This document shows, piece after piece, positions 9,306 to 21,396 of a DNA stretch of 64,000 nt. Under the pieces are notes generated by a model, which did no database searches, was not told the DNA's origin, and was given only the letters and a program-made list of their open reading frames with translations. Position 1 is the first letter of the stretch, and each line of letters starts with the position of its first letter. The stretch lies in NCBI GenBank assembly GCA_003184365.1, contig NKYR01000031.1, positions 275,916-339,915 on the forward strand. Reading direction: 5' to 3'. The DNA is from Evernia prunastri. Lineage: Eukaryota; Ascomycota; Lecanoromycetes; Lecanorales; Parmeliaceae. A program made the position numbers and the translations under genes.

Positions 9306-11483
9306 ATGCATTCCTTCTTCACTATCTCTCTCGTTGCTCTCTTCTGCCTCATACGGCCTACTGTCTCTTTTGGCAACTACGAGAGGGGCATCATCCCTAC
9401 AGCATCTGGACAAATCGGTGTGAACCCTGTGGACCCTCTAACAGACTTAGGTTCGCCGTCAAAGTGGTGAGTAGTCATCCTGTCCATAAAGCAGTGCCCT
9501 CTAATGGGCTTGAACTTCAGGATCGGTGTCAACACTGAGTATCTAACGGATCTGGTGGAAAATGGTCAGACCACTACCAAAGTTCGTCTTAGTACTTCCC
9601 GCTGCATTAAGTGGCATTACTGATGATTAGTAGTGGATCGGAGTCAATACGGAATATCTTACGCAGGAGGTTGCCCCCAAAATGAACCCTGCTACGCCAT
9701 CAGCAACATTGTCCATTGTCACGACAAGCGTGGGAGCAATTGCGTCCACCGCTTCTGCCGCTGGGGAAGGCCTAAACCCAGGAGATGTTAGCGTCACGTT
9801 TTCGCCTGCCCTCATCACTAAGTTGGAAGCCCTGGCGGCTGAAGTATGCGGCACCGGTGCCAAGATCAGAATGATGAAAAGAGATGGTGCAGAGTCTTGC
9901 GCATATGAGTTCGCGAATCGAGTCTCAGCGCCCGGCGGACCGATGGAATTTGACATTTCCTTGCCAACCATCAGCGCTAGCGACGTTGCTGCCATACTCT
10001 CGACGATCGGCAAGACCCAGGTCCCAACATCTGGTGCTATTGGTGTTGCCCTCATCGCGTGGTACATCTGGGCCGAGACTGGAGAGATGCCGAACACTGT
10101 CGATATTCCAAAGGCAGACATCGGAAAGCCGAACGATTCTTCTGCTCCAGCGAGCACAAGCGGCCCACCTTGCCCAACCGGATCCAACTCGGTAAGTACC
10201 CAACCGCAAACATACAACCTGGGGCTAATCTCCAAAAGCCGGTATGTCAAGATACCCAGCGCTGCGATAGCCCGAACAGTGCAACTTGTACTACATCGGT
10301 GGGTTTCCACCCTCGAAAGGCTCCCACCGTTTCACTGAGATATGTTTAGGTCAAATATGAGGCATGTCCTTGCCTGAATTACATAAACGTGGAAGTCCAC
10401 CCAGCCACACCAGCGAATCTGCTCGCGGCACAGTCCAACCTTGCTTCGATGTCTTCAGTCGTTGACAGCGTCGTCACGACTTCTATGGCTGCCCCCAACT
10501 GCATGGCAGACGGTGCACCCTGGTTCCTGCCCACATCCTGGTGCGACTGCGGTGCCTCTGCCACTTACCCAACCATCCCCCCTTCAAGCGGCGCCACGGC
10601 CAGCACCGCCAACTGCGCGTACACCGTCCTTCCCACCGCCACGATCAAACCCACCTCAAACACGGCCGCGGTAGCCCCCACCAACATACCAGGCCAAAAC
10701 GGCGTGTCAGGTTGCGCCTATTACTTGGCCGCGGACCAAGGGCTCCCCTCCGGTACCCCAAACTACTGTTCCTGCGGCGGTGGCCCCAACGCCCCGGCAG
10801 CACTTGCCCCTCTACTCACGCACACCGACGTCAATCCGCCCGTCACCGACTGCAAATACATCACCCAACCACCTACAGGTTGGAGCCCCACCACTCCTGC
10901 CCCGGTATCCTCCTCGACTCCCCCGGCTGCTCCGACCGTGGGACCCGTAGTCTGCAATCCCACGTCATACGCCGACGGCTGCAGTTGGAGCGACGTACAC
11001 AGCAACTGGGTCGACTCGCTTGCGTCCTACATGGGGGAGCAATATCCCCCCAGCGACTTCTTCCCAACGTCGTCCAACTTTACACGCATTATGAGGGACG
11101 GCGGTGCAAGCGGGTCGGGCGTCGTCTACTTCATGAGCGTGGGCTGGATCAACGGATGTACATCGCAGAAGACGGAGAAGCTGGACCGACCATTGGACCC
11201 CAACAAGGAGTTCGATTGGCAGGGGTTGTTGAAAAATAATTTCTACCAATGTACGTCGTCATCCCCCCTGCCTAATCTATCGCGCGGATTACTTGAAAAG
11301 CTTTCCTCTCTCTTGCCCTGCTGACATTATCGTGACCTAGGCACCGGCAACAATGGTCTGGGAGGCTACACCGACGTCGGCTGTTTACGCTACAGCTTCT
11401 TCCCGAACAAGGTCGGTGGCGTTTTCCCCAGCAGCGGCACGCCGCAGTACTCCAACTTTTGGAACAAGATGCATTACTGCTAG
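9306..11483 (+). CDS. Secreted Cys-rich protein of unknown function, multi-exon
   Basis: ATG at 9306 opens a clear signal peptide (MHSFFTISLVALFCLI, cleavage probably after VSFG). Exon 1 ends at 9466 before GTGAGT. Well-supported later joins are 10191/10239, 10298/10350 and 11250/11341, all phase-consistent, with the stop at 11481-11483. The mature protein has an Ala/Gly/Ser region with FSPALITKLEALAAEVC, a Cys cluster (CPTG, VCQDTQRC, CTTS, YEACPCLNY), Pro/Thr-rich linkers with WCDCG and YCSCGG units, and a Cys-containing C-terminal domain ending NFWNKMHYC. The first 330 bp contain three diverged copies of a unit coding IGVN...LT, and the exon structure there is uncertain. The Cys spacing recalls C-terminal parts of secreted fungal glycosidases, but no catalytic motif is visible and I assign no function. 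Confidence 0.65.
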
Positions 11484-12464
11484 GCCGTAGACGTTCGTCA
11501 GCCTCAAGGCGTCCATTCTAGCTCTGCAGGCTGTTTTTGGGGCAAGAAGCATGGCATGGGGGGAGTTGGCAGGCTCGGCAAGATGTACTTTAGTCGCTGA
11601 TTACTCTTCATCATATCATGGCGAAATTACGTGACCTATATCTCTAAACTAAAATGACGTGGAAAAGAGATTACTAGAAGTGAAAAAAGCCATGTACAGA
11701 AATATTCTGTGCTAAACAAATTCCGTGCATTTTTAAAACAACTAAAGTTGTTGAAATTAGATGTATGGAGGATTGAATTGTTTTCTATGGAGCTGTGTGA
11801 AGGCTACTTATATGCCTGAGATACTAGTTTGCCACATGAGGGGTATCAACATAGGAGTGCTGCATCATTTCCGACAAAAGTAGTAAGAGAAGAAAGAGGT
11901 ATACACGTAAAGATAGGTTAAGGTGAGGGAGAATCAACATGAAACAAGGATGGGCTCGGACTTTCTTACTAAGTTTGTCAGGTGAGGTTTTGCATTGAAA
12001 TTTACGGATACACAGCGGTGAACAATAAAGAAGGGAGATTTGGTGATAGGCAACTCCACCTCTCCGACTGTAACTCAAATGTATGCTAGTGTGTGCGACG
12101 ACTTAAGTAGTAGGTGGTAATGCACTCGTGTGGGTGAAAGGGGGTTGTTGATTATTCTATGAGGGAGGAAGCCTCCTGCAGGCGGATAAGCTGCTGCCCT
12201 GCACCTTCCAACTTCTGGCGCTCGCACCTCACCCCGCCCGCGTTCCCGCTTAAAGTACCTTACATCCTGTCCTCTTCGAATCTTCCTCTTCGGATATGCT
12301 ACCATTGATTCGTCATCAGTTGCCCAAGCTGATCTATACCGTCCCAAGTGAAGGAGTGCGTATCATTTAGTGAGAATAACTTTCATCCGCCTACCGCCCA
12401 GGAAGAGTCAGAGTTACTGACGTTACGAGACACCATTAAACAGGTCTGCCCGTACAAGACAAGT
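11484..12464. other. Intergenic, no gene recognised
   Basis: 3' region of the secreted-protein gene, then about 700 bp without convincing coding sequence on either strand. A pyrimidine/purine mix leads into the next gene. Confidence 0.45.
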
Positions 12465-13776
12465 ATGCCTGGCCGAAAGAAGCGACGAGGTAAAACCTCA
12501 CCGAGTCAGGATCCCAACAATGCTCCCTGGCCAGCGCCGACTTTCCTCGGCATTTTCGAGCCGAGTTCCTTATTCCCTGTTTTTGACGGCATTTGCAACC
12601 ACCTATCAATCACAAGCATCATCGCTTTGACGCGCACTTGCAGAAACCTTTCGAGGCTTTATCAATATATAATTCCTCTTCAATGGAATATGGACAAGGG
12701 ACTGAAACGTTTCGTTCACGACGCATCCTCCCTGAGATCTCAGATGGGCAAGTATGATGCTTTGATCGACGGCAGTTTTGCTATCCAGTTCTTCGAAAGA
12801 CTTACGTGGCCCGACTCTGACCTGGATTTCTTCGTGGAGCGAGGTCGGGGCTTCGAGTCGTTCTGCAAGTATCTAGTGGAGGCAGAGGGCTATCAGTTGG
12901 TCAGGACTACACAGGAAGATCCTCATCAATATGATTATGCGATGTATGATCTTATGGAGGTAACTGCCCCTGCACTCGCTTCAAGTAACGGGACATCTGA
13001 CGGAGATTCGTGGGCTAGATCAGAACTTACACCAAGCCGCGCGCGGATACCTTTGCGGAGCTGGCACAGAAGGAAACCCAAATCCAAGTCATCGCTACCA
13101 GAAACATTCCCGTTCAAGCTATTCTTCGAGGGTTTTATTCAACCGTTGTAGTCAACATCCTAAGTTGGAACAAAGCCTATTCGGTTTATCCGCTCACAAC
13201 TTTTGTCCAGCACAGAGGCTATTTGTTAAAGGAGTTACACACTTACTTTGCGCCTATGCTAGTCAAATATGCTGCCAGGGGGTGGATGATCGAAGAAGTA
13301 ATGTGGCCCGAGGATCACCGTGACAACCATCCAATCCAAGATGACAGAAGGCTTCGTGACAAGGTAGGCTACATTCTACCCTTTTTTCCTATCTCGGCGG
13401 CCCGGTTTAGCCGCTCCTGCGTCTCATATAAGCCCTCATTAGAAAGATAGAGCTGACGCATTTTAAGTTCACGTGGGTTATAAATCTAGACGTCAAAGAA
13501 GTGCAATGGCCTTGGCCTCGGACTCCGGATTACGTACTAGAGTACAGTACCTTCGAGATTGAAAACGTCGGACACACGTCGAAGACCCTGAGAACCGAGC
13601 AGTCCGAACCCACCAGCCACTTTAGTATTTCAGCTCCTGTCTTCAACTCCCATGCACTGCGCTTCAGGTATACCTACAATTACGAATGGATGAAATTCCT
13701 GGCCCTGCGGACAGACAAACTAACCGCGTTGGAGCTACGGAAAATGAAGTTTTTGGAAAGGTCTGATGGGTATTAA
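12465..13776 (+). CDS. F-box-like protein with nucleotidyltransferase-like domain
   Basis: Three exons, 12465-12959, 13037-13363 and 13468-13776, all phase 0, give about 376 residues. The start at MPGRKKRRGK is the first ATG in frame. A basic N-terminus is followed by an F-box-like segment, LFPVFDGICNHLSITSII...LTRTCRNLSRLY (about residues 35-70). Next comes LIDGSFAIQFFERL...PDSDLDFFVE, which fits the hG[GS]...DhDh signature of the nucleotidyltransferase fold. The C-terminal half has no motif I know. The second intron has a good CTGAC branch site before TTTTAAG. F-box proteins usually recruit substrates to SCF ubiquitin ligases; whether the nucleotidyltransferase fold is catalytic cannot be told from sequence alone. 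Confidence 0.65.
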
Positions 13777-14299
13777 CATTTTCTCGATGAACTTGCAAAA
13801 GAAGAAGGGGTGCAGCACATAAACATCAAAAATCTGACTCGTGGACGTTCTGGGATTCGGACATACCCAAATGGTACGATGCGTGGCACAAGCTGACAGA
13901 GGGAAGGGATGTGCCAGCTAAGCCCTGGGTTGTACATGTGGCGGACAGCAATCGTGGCTCGAACGCTGAAAACGAATCGCCCACTCGCAGTTTCCCAGGA
14001 TAGTGTTTTGAGGCAGAGGGATGGAGGCAGCGAGTGTTTGTTCGTCAGCAGATGATGCTTGAACACGCGGTTACTCGAGGCATGCCAAGCCATGCCGACT
14101 TTGCTGTCGACGTCTTGCTGTCGACTGGTATTTGTACATAGACAGAATATCATGCCTCCCAACCGACTAATGTATATAAATAGACAGATTACCCAGTCAA
14201 AACAATGCAAGATGCATCCCCTTTGTATGAAGTCCAAGAAATGTTTTTTGAGCTCCCATCTTCTCTGATCTTCCACGCACGAAAACTTTGTAAACCCAA

Positions 14300-14482
14300 C
14301 CCGATACACGACCAACTCGCATCCGTATGCTAACCCTGTCTTTGAGCCCTGATAATTTTCTCTTTTAGAACCTCAAGATGGGAAAAATTAACCTGAAAAG
14401 GAGTCAGTAAGTAACCAAGACGAAGTAAGACCTCGTCGAATCCGCCCGTAGCCTTCGCCTCCACCGCGGCGGTTTTCCACGA
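14300..14482. repeat. Diverged direct repeat, left copy
   Basis: Shares blocks in the same order with 15100-15240: CACGACCAACTCGCAT (14307), AAAAGGAGT, CTCGTCGAATCCG (14433) and ACCGCGGCGG. Spacing between blocks is about 40 bp longer here. Could be remnants of an LTR pair or another repeat; no TG...CA ends were found. Confidence 0.6.
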
Positions 14483-15099
14483 AAGTTTTCATTAGGTCTT
14501 ATCATTCACGAGGACACGTGTTGACCAAGAGTGTTTGGTGGACGGAAATCTTGTAATTTTGTTCATTCTTGAGGCTCCATAAGTCTTCACATACTCTATT
14601 ATCACGCACAGCACAGTCACCGAAACAGCTAGAATTGCGTCGATGTTGTTGCAGGGTCTCCCAATACCGGGGCCACAGGCTACCTGGCGAGGCATACTCC
14701 ATGTGGGAGCCCCAGTGCGAAGGGAGCTCCAATTGCTCGTGCAGCGTGGACCTGGAGTGCATAATGAGGCTGTGTACAGATGCGGTTGGCGGGCGGACGG
14801 GGAAGAATGCTACGGTATTGGGTCTGGAAGAGATGGTAGAGATGGGATTGGATGGAGAGGCCAGCACTGGTGGGAAGTTCATATAGAGAGCTCCCATCAG
14901 GATCCGAATTCTCTTAGTTATTGTATCCCTGATGCGGGTCAGGTCCCATTATGCAATTATTGCCATACTATGCGATACTGCAGGCCTGCTTTGCGAAATT
15001 GCCATGCCATGCGATCGACGAACCCTTAATCCCACCGTGGCAAGTCTTCCCTGAGTCGTCAAAGACAATCAAAAGAAAAAGAAAAAAAGTGTAAACCCC

Positions 15100-15240
15100 C
15101 CCAGTTGCACGACCAACTCGCATGCGTATCTGGAACCTCGATAGGAAAGACAACCAAAAAGGAGTAAATTAGTAAGCAAGGCGACGTAAGGTCTCGTCGA
15201 ATCCGTCGGAGTCTTTGTTTCTACCGCGGCGGGTTTCAAT
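15100..15240. repeat. Diverged direct repeat, right copy
   Basis: Partner of 14300-14482, in the same orientation 0.8 kb away, with the same block order (CACGACCAACTCGCAT at 15108, AAAAAGGAGT, CTCGTCGAATCCG, ACCGCGGCGG). Confidence 0.6.
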
Positions 15241-15685
15241 GAGGGTTAGAGTATGGCTGGGCCTTGATGCCTAGGGGGATGTATGTTGAGCGAGTATATG
15301 GTGAGCGGGGAAGAAAGAGGGGTTTTGGTGGATAGAAGGCTTGTGAAGGGAGGTTTATTTCGTGGGGGATGGACTCAAGACTTAGGAAGTTTCCCGGTAG
15401 GTGGTCCGCGCTCCCATGTAATATGCCACGACTTGAGGTTTTTCAACCGCGCGGGCGCGCGGGTAAAGTTAATTAGTTGTTGTGTTGTTGAACAACAAGT
15501 CCGCATGTGCCTTTTGCAGATGCCTCCTTCAGTAGGAAGTAATCAATCATCCTCCTACCCATGACGAACTTTGCCTACATAATCTCGACAGGCTATTTGA
15601 ATTTCTCTCTTGTTCAAAGCTTCTCATCTTTAGAGTTGAGATTACAATTGTCAAATCCAAACTACCATAGAAGTCACTTTTCGTG

Positions 15686-16979
15686 ATGGGTCAATATTGG
15701 CAAGTCGTAGCTTTGACCCGAAGGGAAAAGCTTGGATTCACCGGCAGGCTTGGGAAGCTACTTTTAGATGAATCGCCGTCGCGTCTCGTGATGCCACTTG
15801 CAGTCCCTGTTCCGACCCAAGGATTTGGCATGACCCAGGGCAGCGACGCAGCCTCTCTAGCTGTAATGTAAGTCCGTCGGTTCCTGCTCTCTAGGATACT
15901 TTTTCTGACAGTAATAAGTAGTGGGGAGCACACATCAAGAACAGCTGAACTTTGGGCTGGCTACTTGGATGATGTATCGCGAGAATACGCGGAAAAGTTC
16001 ATCAGGCCCAAAGGGTCTCAGATCATCCAGAGCAAGCAAGACAATGGTCTAGATCTCACGGACAGAGAGCAGAAGAAATCCAAACTCGACCTGGGGGATA
16101 CCAGTCTTCCCCCTTCAGCTAAGAGTACTTGTGGACTATCGAAGCTCCCAGTCGAATTGCTGGATCTGATATTTCAAAAGCTCTATCTTGAGGATGTTTT
16201 CAGACTCGGTATCCAGACTCAGCACTTTTGGACCATTGCTCGTAGGTATATTCAGCTTCACCGGGCCTCTTTACTCGGACCCTGGGGAGAGTATCATGTG
16301 CGTGGGGAACCACTCAGATCCTACGGATCTATCCCTGAATATACTCGCGGAGGACAGATTGCTGAAAGAAATGAAAGAAGTTGACGACTGGTGGGTTTCA
16401 GTGGAGGACGGTTCCGCAGAATCCGATCATGGTCCAACCGACTTATACTCTCTTGCCAAATGGCGGTACCGCGAAGTTAGAACCTGGAAAAACTCGGAAC
16501 ATTCCATACTCTATCTCGTGGAGGCAGTTGCGGAGCTTGGGGAATGGCATCGGTTACCAACTTTCCATAAGATCCGCATATGTCAAGAATTGCTCCCTTA
16601 CGACGAGTCCAGTCTCTACCCCAAAGATCAGCCATGGATCCTCCGGAATCTGACGACGCAGGAGTACGTCCGCTCTGAAGCGATCGCAATCAAGCCTGAA
16701 TACATTCGCGGCCCGAAAATTCGTTATTTAGGCTTTGGTGAAGTCGTCTTGTCACGGATCTGCTGGTCTACAAATGAAGAGTCCTCGACGCAAAATACAC
16801 ATGAAATACACCGTGGCGTCTGGGCCGGGCATCGCTTCGAGATCACCACCCTTGAAAGACATGAGCAAGACTCCTTGGGGAAGGCAGAGTGGAAGGACGT
16901 TAGCGAGGAAGTAGCAAATGAGATTGATATGATATGGACGGAGGAGTATGGTAGCAACTGGCGTGACAGATATCAATAA
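15686..16979 (+). pseudogene. MGQYW-type F-box protein with one frameshift
   Basis: Exon 1 (15686-15867) encodes MGQYWQVVALTRREKLGFTG, the N-terminus of a large Pezizomycotina F-box family. A 50-bp intron (GTAAGT ... TAAG) leads to exon 2 at 15918, with an F-box, LSKLPVELLDLIFQKLYLED, near residue 130. At the GGGG run at 16284-16287 the frame must slip by one base. Before it the frame reads RASLLGPW, and the family's IMCVG segment then continues only in the +1 frame through to the stop at 16977-16979 (NWRDRYQ). With one G removed the gene would be about 410 residues. This is either a real 1-nt insertion or a homopolymer sequencing error; both halves look well preserved. Confidence 0.75.
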
Positions 16980-18060
16980 GCGAGTGAGGAAAGGAGAGAT
17001 TTCAAGGAGCCAATTCACAGGCGTGCAACTTACCGAGAATGAGCCTACTAGCTGGTGGGTATCCGTTGTGAAGCTAATACATGATATCAACGGTATTCTG
17101 CTCTCAATCTAATGCAAGACAAATTAAAACTGCCATCGCGAAGTCATGGCGCACGATTAGGAAATGTCAATCGCCAAAGAATCTTGTGGTCACTGCATGT
17201 ATAGACAGCACATCCTATAATACTCATTTCCATCCGCCCTCAATCTCCTTCAAGAGTTAAAGCTGCCTGTCTTCTCGACGCAGAGGCAGACTCACTAGCG
17301 CCACGTCCTGTAAATAGACTTCCGTACTAAAACTCCGAGAGAGGCAAAATGTAATCGCAACGCAGGCTTCGTGCTGTTGGCCCCCCAAAAAACGTGGAAA
17401 GGATGGGGGAGCCGGCTTTATGTGATTCCTCGCTCGTATATACATCTGCGCTTGAGGCGCAACTCCTGAAGAAACGGAAATAATATTGACACTTGTGGAA
17501 CTAAGCATCGAGTTAACGATTTCAGCTCAGGTTTCGTTCTTGCAGGGCGGGCTACCCGGGCGCTAATGGTTTGATGGGTACCGCAGAGTCTCCCGACAAC
17601 GTTGCCGTTGTGATCTTTCGGGTTGGCCGCGCTGGCTCGGCAGAGAGGCGCTGCCTGTCTGTCGGTTGAAGCTGGTTTCGACTGGGCGTGAGGTAGGAGA
17701 GGGATTTGGTTGGTTATGTACGAGTTCACGGTGAGGGTATTCCGGTTCGAGTCGCTGCTGTACAAGTACACGGCCTCGCACTGATCTCCCTGCACCTTCC
17801 GCCCGAGTGAAGTAGCTGATACATGTCTACGCGCGAAGGTCCTTCTCAAGTGAGAGTCACAATGACCATCATCATTTGGCATCAAGTATTTGTTTTCTAC
17901 TTCCCGGCTCAGTCTCACACAACAAATTTTCCACGGATTCTGTCCTGGAGGAGCCCCTCAAAGGGAGGGAGGATTCGATGTAGTACGAGTTGGCCACACT
18001 CTAGGTATTATGAGAATCATTGCTAAACCTCCCTAATGAACGTGTGTTATGCTAACAAGG
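16980..18060. other. Intergenic, no gene recognised
   Basis: A 166-codon open stretch on the minus strand (17418-17918) has no recognisable domain and unconvincing composition. Nothing else supported. Confidence 0.4.
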
Positions 18061-18079
18061 CTTTCAAACAAACCACGCT

Positions 18080-20490
18080 TTAAAGCTTTGGATCAATGTG
18101 ATCTCGAATCTTCTCAATCCGTCTGATCTTCCCAAGAGCAGATTGAGCCTTCGAGCGGTCTACTATGTCCGTCCATGCTCAAATGTGATTCAATGTCAAC
18201 GATGCTCTTCCGGTATCGAGCTACGATGATCCCTCGATCAAGATGATCGCTGAGTACAGTCAGAACGAATCGCGAAAATGATGGGCGATACCCACAGAGC
18301 TTCTTTGATATTCCCGTCGCTGAACTCCGTTACCTCAAGCTTATACTGTAATGACGACGCTCTGAGGTGAGTTGGGGGGAGTTTGAGGACCAGGGGATAG
18401 GCTTCATTGAACACTGATCTAGCTTCAACAAAGTAGTCTTCAATTAAATGCATTGTTCCAGCAGGCTTTCGTAAACGAAAGGTTAGCTTTTCTCGGCATA
18501 GCAAGGTCAACAAAGTTTGCCGCTTACTAGGCTTTGCACCATTCGCCCTCTGATCCAACACCCTTCAAAATATCTATGGCCTTTTTGAAAGAAGCCTTGC
18601 CTTGTGGGAGACTACGCTTCGAGACGTATGTCGTTCCGAGCTGCGTCTCCGTCAATGCGAGATACATGGCCACGCCCGGCCCACCCTTTTCTCGTATATA
18701 TTTATTTAGCCTTAGTCCAGCTTGCTAGAGCTTCGTCGTATCGTCGCATCGCCCGCAGCAAGAATCCTTGGTTGCCTAGGGTGTTTGCACATTCGAGATC
18801 ATTTGATGGTAGTTCAGCTTTTCTGATTCCTAGTACAATTTCAATGTTTGCGAGACCGGAAGTCACATCGCTTTTTTCATAGTATACACACGCTGCATGG
18901 CTGCATAGCATAGCATATTTGAGGCTTTCGGTGTCCTCACACACGTCTAAGGCAATCGCCGTGAGCTTGAGACACTCTTCTAGCTCTCCGAACTCTAGGT
19001 ACTAGCTGCAGTTTTTGAAAAATTCTTCCGCCTCGAAAGACGCACAAATTCTTTTTCTCTCTCTTTACTGTCTCTGGAACGCAGCCGCAAGAGACTGAGC
19101 GTGTGGAAGATACCGTGCGCAATTCTTTCATCCCCCCCACAAGGACATAGCACTGCCGGATTTTGGAAAACGATGATTGACAAGAGCTGGTGTTCTACTG
19201 AATAGCTCTTGAATGTCCTTAGAATCCGGACCAAAGGGATTCTGTAGGTGTGATTTCTGGACGAGTCTGTGCAGTGACGCGGTTCTGTCTGTCCTCTTGA
19301 TTAGAGCAACTCTCATTAACAAACCCAAGGCTTCCTCGAGTCTTTAAGCACGTTAGTCAATTATGACCGTACTCTTTAGATGCCGGACGTACTCAGCCTC
19401 ATCGAATCGCTGTAAAGGCGTCTGCTCTGTCTCATCATCTTCGATCTCATAAAGCTCTAGCGGAGTTGAATCAGGACTGATGAAGCACATCAGACTCAGA
19501 ACATAGGCAGCTATGGTGCCTTTGATAGTCTCGAAGTGTACGTTCCACACCGTGGCCAAAGTGTGAGAATTCTGACCAACCTCGTTATTGGTATGGTTGC
19601 AGACTTTTCATCGTATCTTTTTCGAATCTGAGCTATTGTATGAGCCCGGTGTGACATATAAGTCGCTATTTGCTCGATGCCCAAAGCGAGGTCGTCTAAT
19701 TTCTTGAGAAAAGCCCGAGTCTCCTCACGCTCTCGGTGCCGGTCAATTGAGGGCTCATATCGCGAACAGTACCCTCCGAAAACTTCTAAGCTTTCGCTTT
19801 CAGAGAATGGCTTTTCAGTACTCCTCGGGGCGCAGGAAGCAGGCTACTTGTACCGAGCGGTGATCAGTATAACAGTATCTGCCCTTTATTAGGAGGGATG
19901 CATCTAGCAAGGGTGTCAACGTCATCCACCCTGTCGAAGATGATGAGCCATTCCTTTTCTGTTGATGATCTTCAGCCACTATTGCTTAGTGAGAGGGATG
20001 AATTCTCACGTGAAGTAGATAACCAATTTCTTATCTTCGGTATGTTACTGTCACCTTCAGCAGCGCCATCAATAAGCGTAAATCCAACTACTGGAAAAAT
20101 GTCGAAGAAAGATGCTCGAATAACCGCCCTGGTCTGGCTTCTGATCCAAAGGGTAGCATCATATCTCATCGAGGACCTCTGTTGGTCGAAAGCTTCTGCC
20201 AGGGCTCTTTTGCCAGTCCCTCCTATACCATAGATCACAAAGGTCCGCAGGTCGACTTCCACTCGGGTAAGATGAAGTTGCTGACCGATTTGATCTGATT
20301 GGTGTTGGCGGCCATAAAAGTAAGGACCCTTGATTAGGAGCGAGTAGCAAGGTAATGAAGAGCTTCCATCTCTCAAGGACGCCATGGCGAACATCTTGTT
20401 GTTGACTTTGGCTCTCTCCTGCTCGTCCTTGATGATCGAAAAGGATGAGTCGCGGTGCACATTCTCCGAGACCTCTTCCATCTTCTTCAC
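18080..20490 (-). pseudogene. Decayed NB-ARC/TPR (NLR-like STAND) gene
   Basis: Reading leftward from 20490: FVIYGIGGTGKRALAEAF is a P-loop (about 20245-20190). An in-frame TGA at about 19972 follows, then in the same frame WLIIFDRVDD, the kinase-2/Walker B motif. A frameshift and a TAG come next, before FLKKLDDLALGIEQIATYM (GLPLA-like motif) in another frame. LATVWNVHFETI and LGLLMRVALIKR...HRLVQ are the post-NB-ARC winged-helix region, again in shifted frames. TPR segments with ANTLGNQGFLLRAMRRYDEA lie at 18944-18702, and a last piece is at 18561-18238. At least two nonsense changes and two shifts cannot be explained by introns. No start Met: a stop codon sits directly before the first readable segment, so the N-terminal effector domain is missing or unrecognised. 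Intact relatives act in fungal programmed cell death and incompatibility. Confidence 0.8.
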
Positions 20491-21396
20491 TTAAGCTTCA
20501 AAGCATTCATTCAGATCTGACCACTCCGTATCTAGTAAAGGACCTACTTCTAGGGATTTCAGTGCTGATCCAATACGCACCAATCTCAGAAGACGTCCCC
20601 ATCTCCCTTTCCATCACCGAAAGAGTCAAGGTGGAAGGGAATGTCCAGATCAGCTGGTGTGACCTTGGCTCCACAGTCGGTGTCAAGAGTCACCATCCTT
20701 CAGGTCCAATCCAGCCGTAGGTAACACCAATTACGGATTCTCATATACAATTCTATCAACTTATTTGGGTTGCCTTCTCATAGAGTCTATCGTGGTTCAG
20801 GGTGTATCCTGCTTCATTTGACAATGATTTAGGATTTGAATCAAATGTTCTGAACGTTCTAGGGCCATAGTTCTAAAATAAAAATGTTTGTCACTAAACT
20901 TTTCCTAAACGGTTTCTTTGTACCTACTGTAAACCGTGATTTATTATCTTCAGTCCTTAGGGCAGAGTATTATTTGATAGTAGGATTCGGAATGTTTCTG
21001 GTCTATTGCCCGCTTTGAAATGCGTAAACGAAGAAGAAACAGAACTCCGTAGAAGAAGAATCTTCATGATTTGGTACTTCCATTATGATCTACTGCTACG
21101 GCCCGTTGAATTTGTGGAGGATGATGACTTTTGACACCGACTGTGCTCCTGTTCCTGCAACTGTGATTGGATGTACGCATGGAAAATTGTACTTTGCACG
21201 CAAGGCTACCCCACCAAGACCCTCACCAAGTGGGGGAGCCCAGGGTATCTATGTTTTAGGAGGATCATTGTGAAACAACAATACAGTCAAAACGCAGTCT
21301 CTGGATTTCGTTACAGCGGGTCCATTACCAGACCAATGTTGTTGCAAACATACAACATATTGGCTTCTTCTACACATCCGAGTCTTCCTCTTCTAG
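20491..21396. other. Intergenic between NLR remnant and amidase remnant
   Basis: No gene recognised. An N-terminal effector domain for the NB-ARC remnant was looked for on the minus strand up to 21000 and not found. AT-rich around 20720-21060. Confidence 0.4.

Larger units (their letters stand above)
13777..15685. other. Long intergenic stretch with a diverged direct repeat
   Basis: No gene supported on either strand. It holds two related segments (listed separately) at about 14300-14480 and 15100-15240. The 14500-14890 interval is open in several frames at once, none with a recognisable protein. GC-rich C/G runs near 15450 are simple sequence. Confidence 0.45.

Noticed and set aside
10541..11239. 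232-codon His/Arg-rich frame overlapping the secreted-protein gene
   Set aside because: Shadow frame of the Pro/Thr/Cys-coding exon; the other frame has the conserved Cys pattern and connects through good splice sites.
17700..17790. GGTTCGAGTC, a possible tRNA B box
   Set aside because: No matching A box, acceptor stem or anticodon arm could be found around it.
17418..17918. 166-codon minus-strand frame as a possible gene
   Set aside because: No motif, low-quality composition, and no splice partners on either side.
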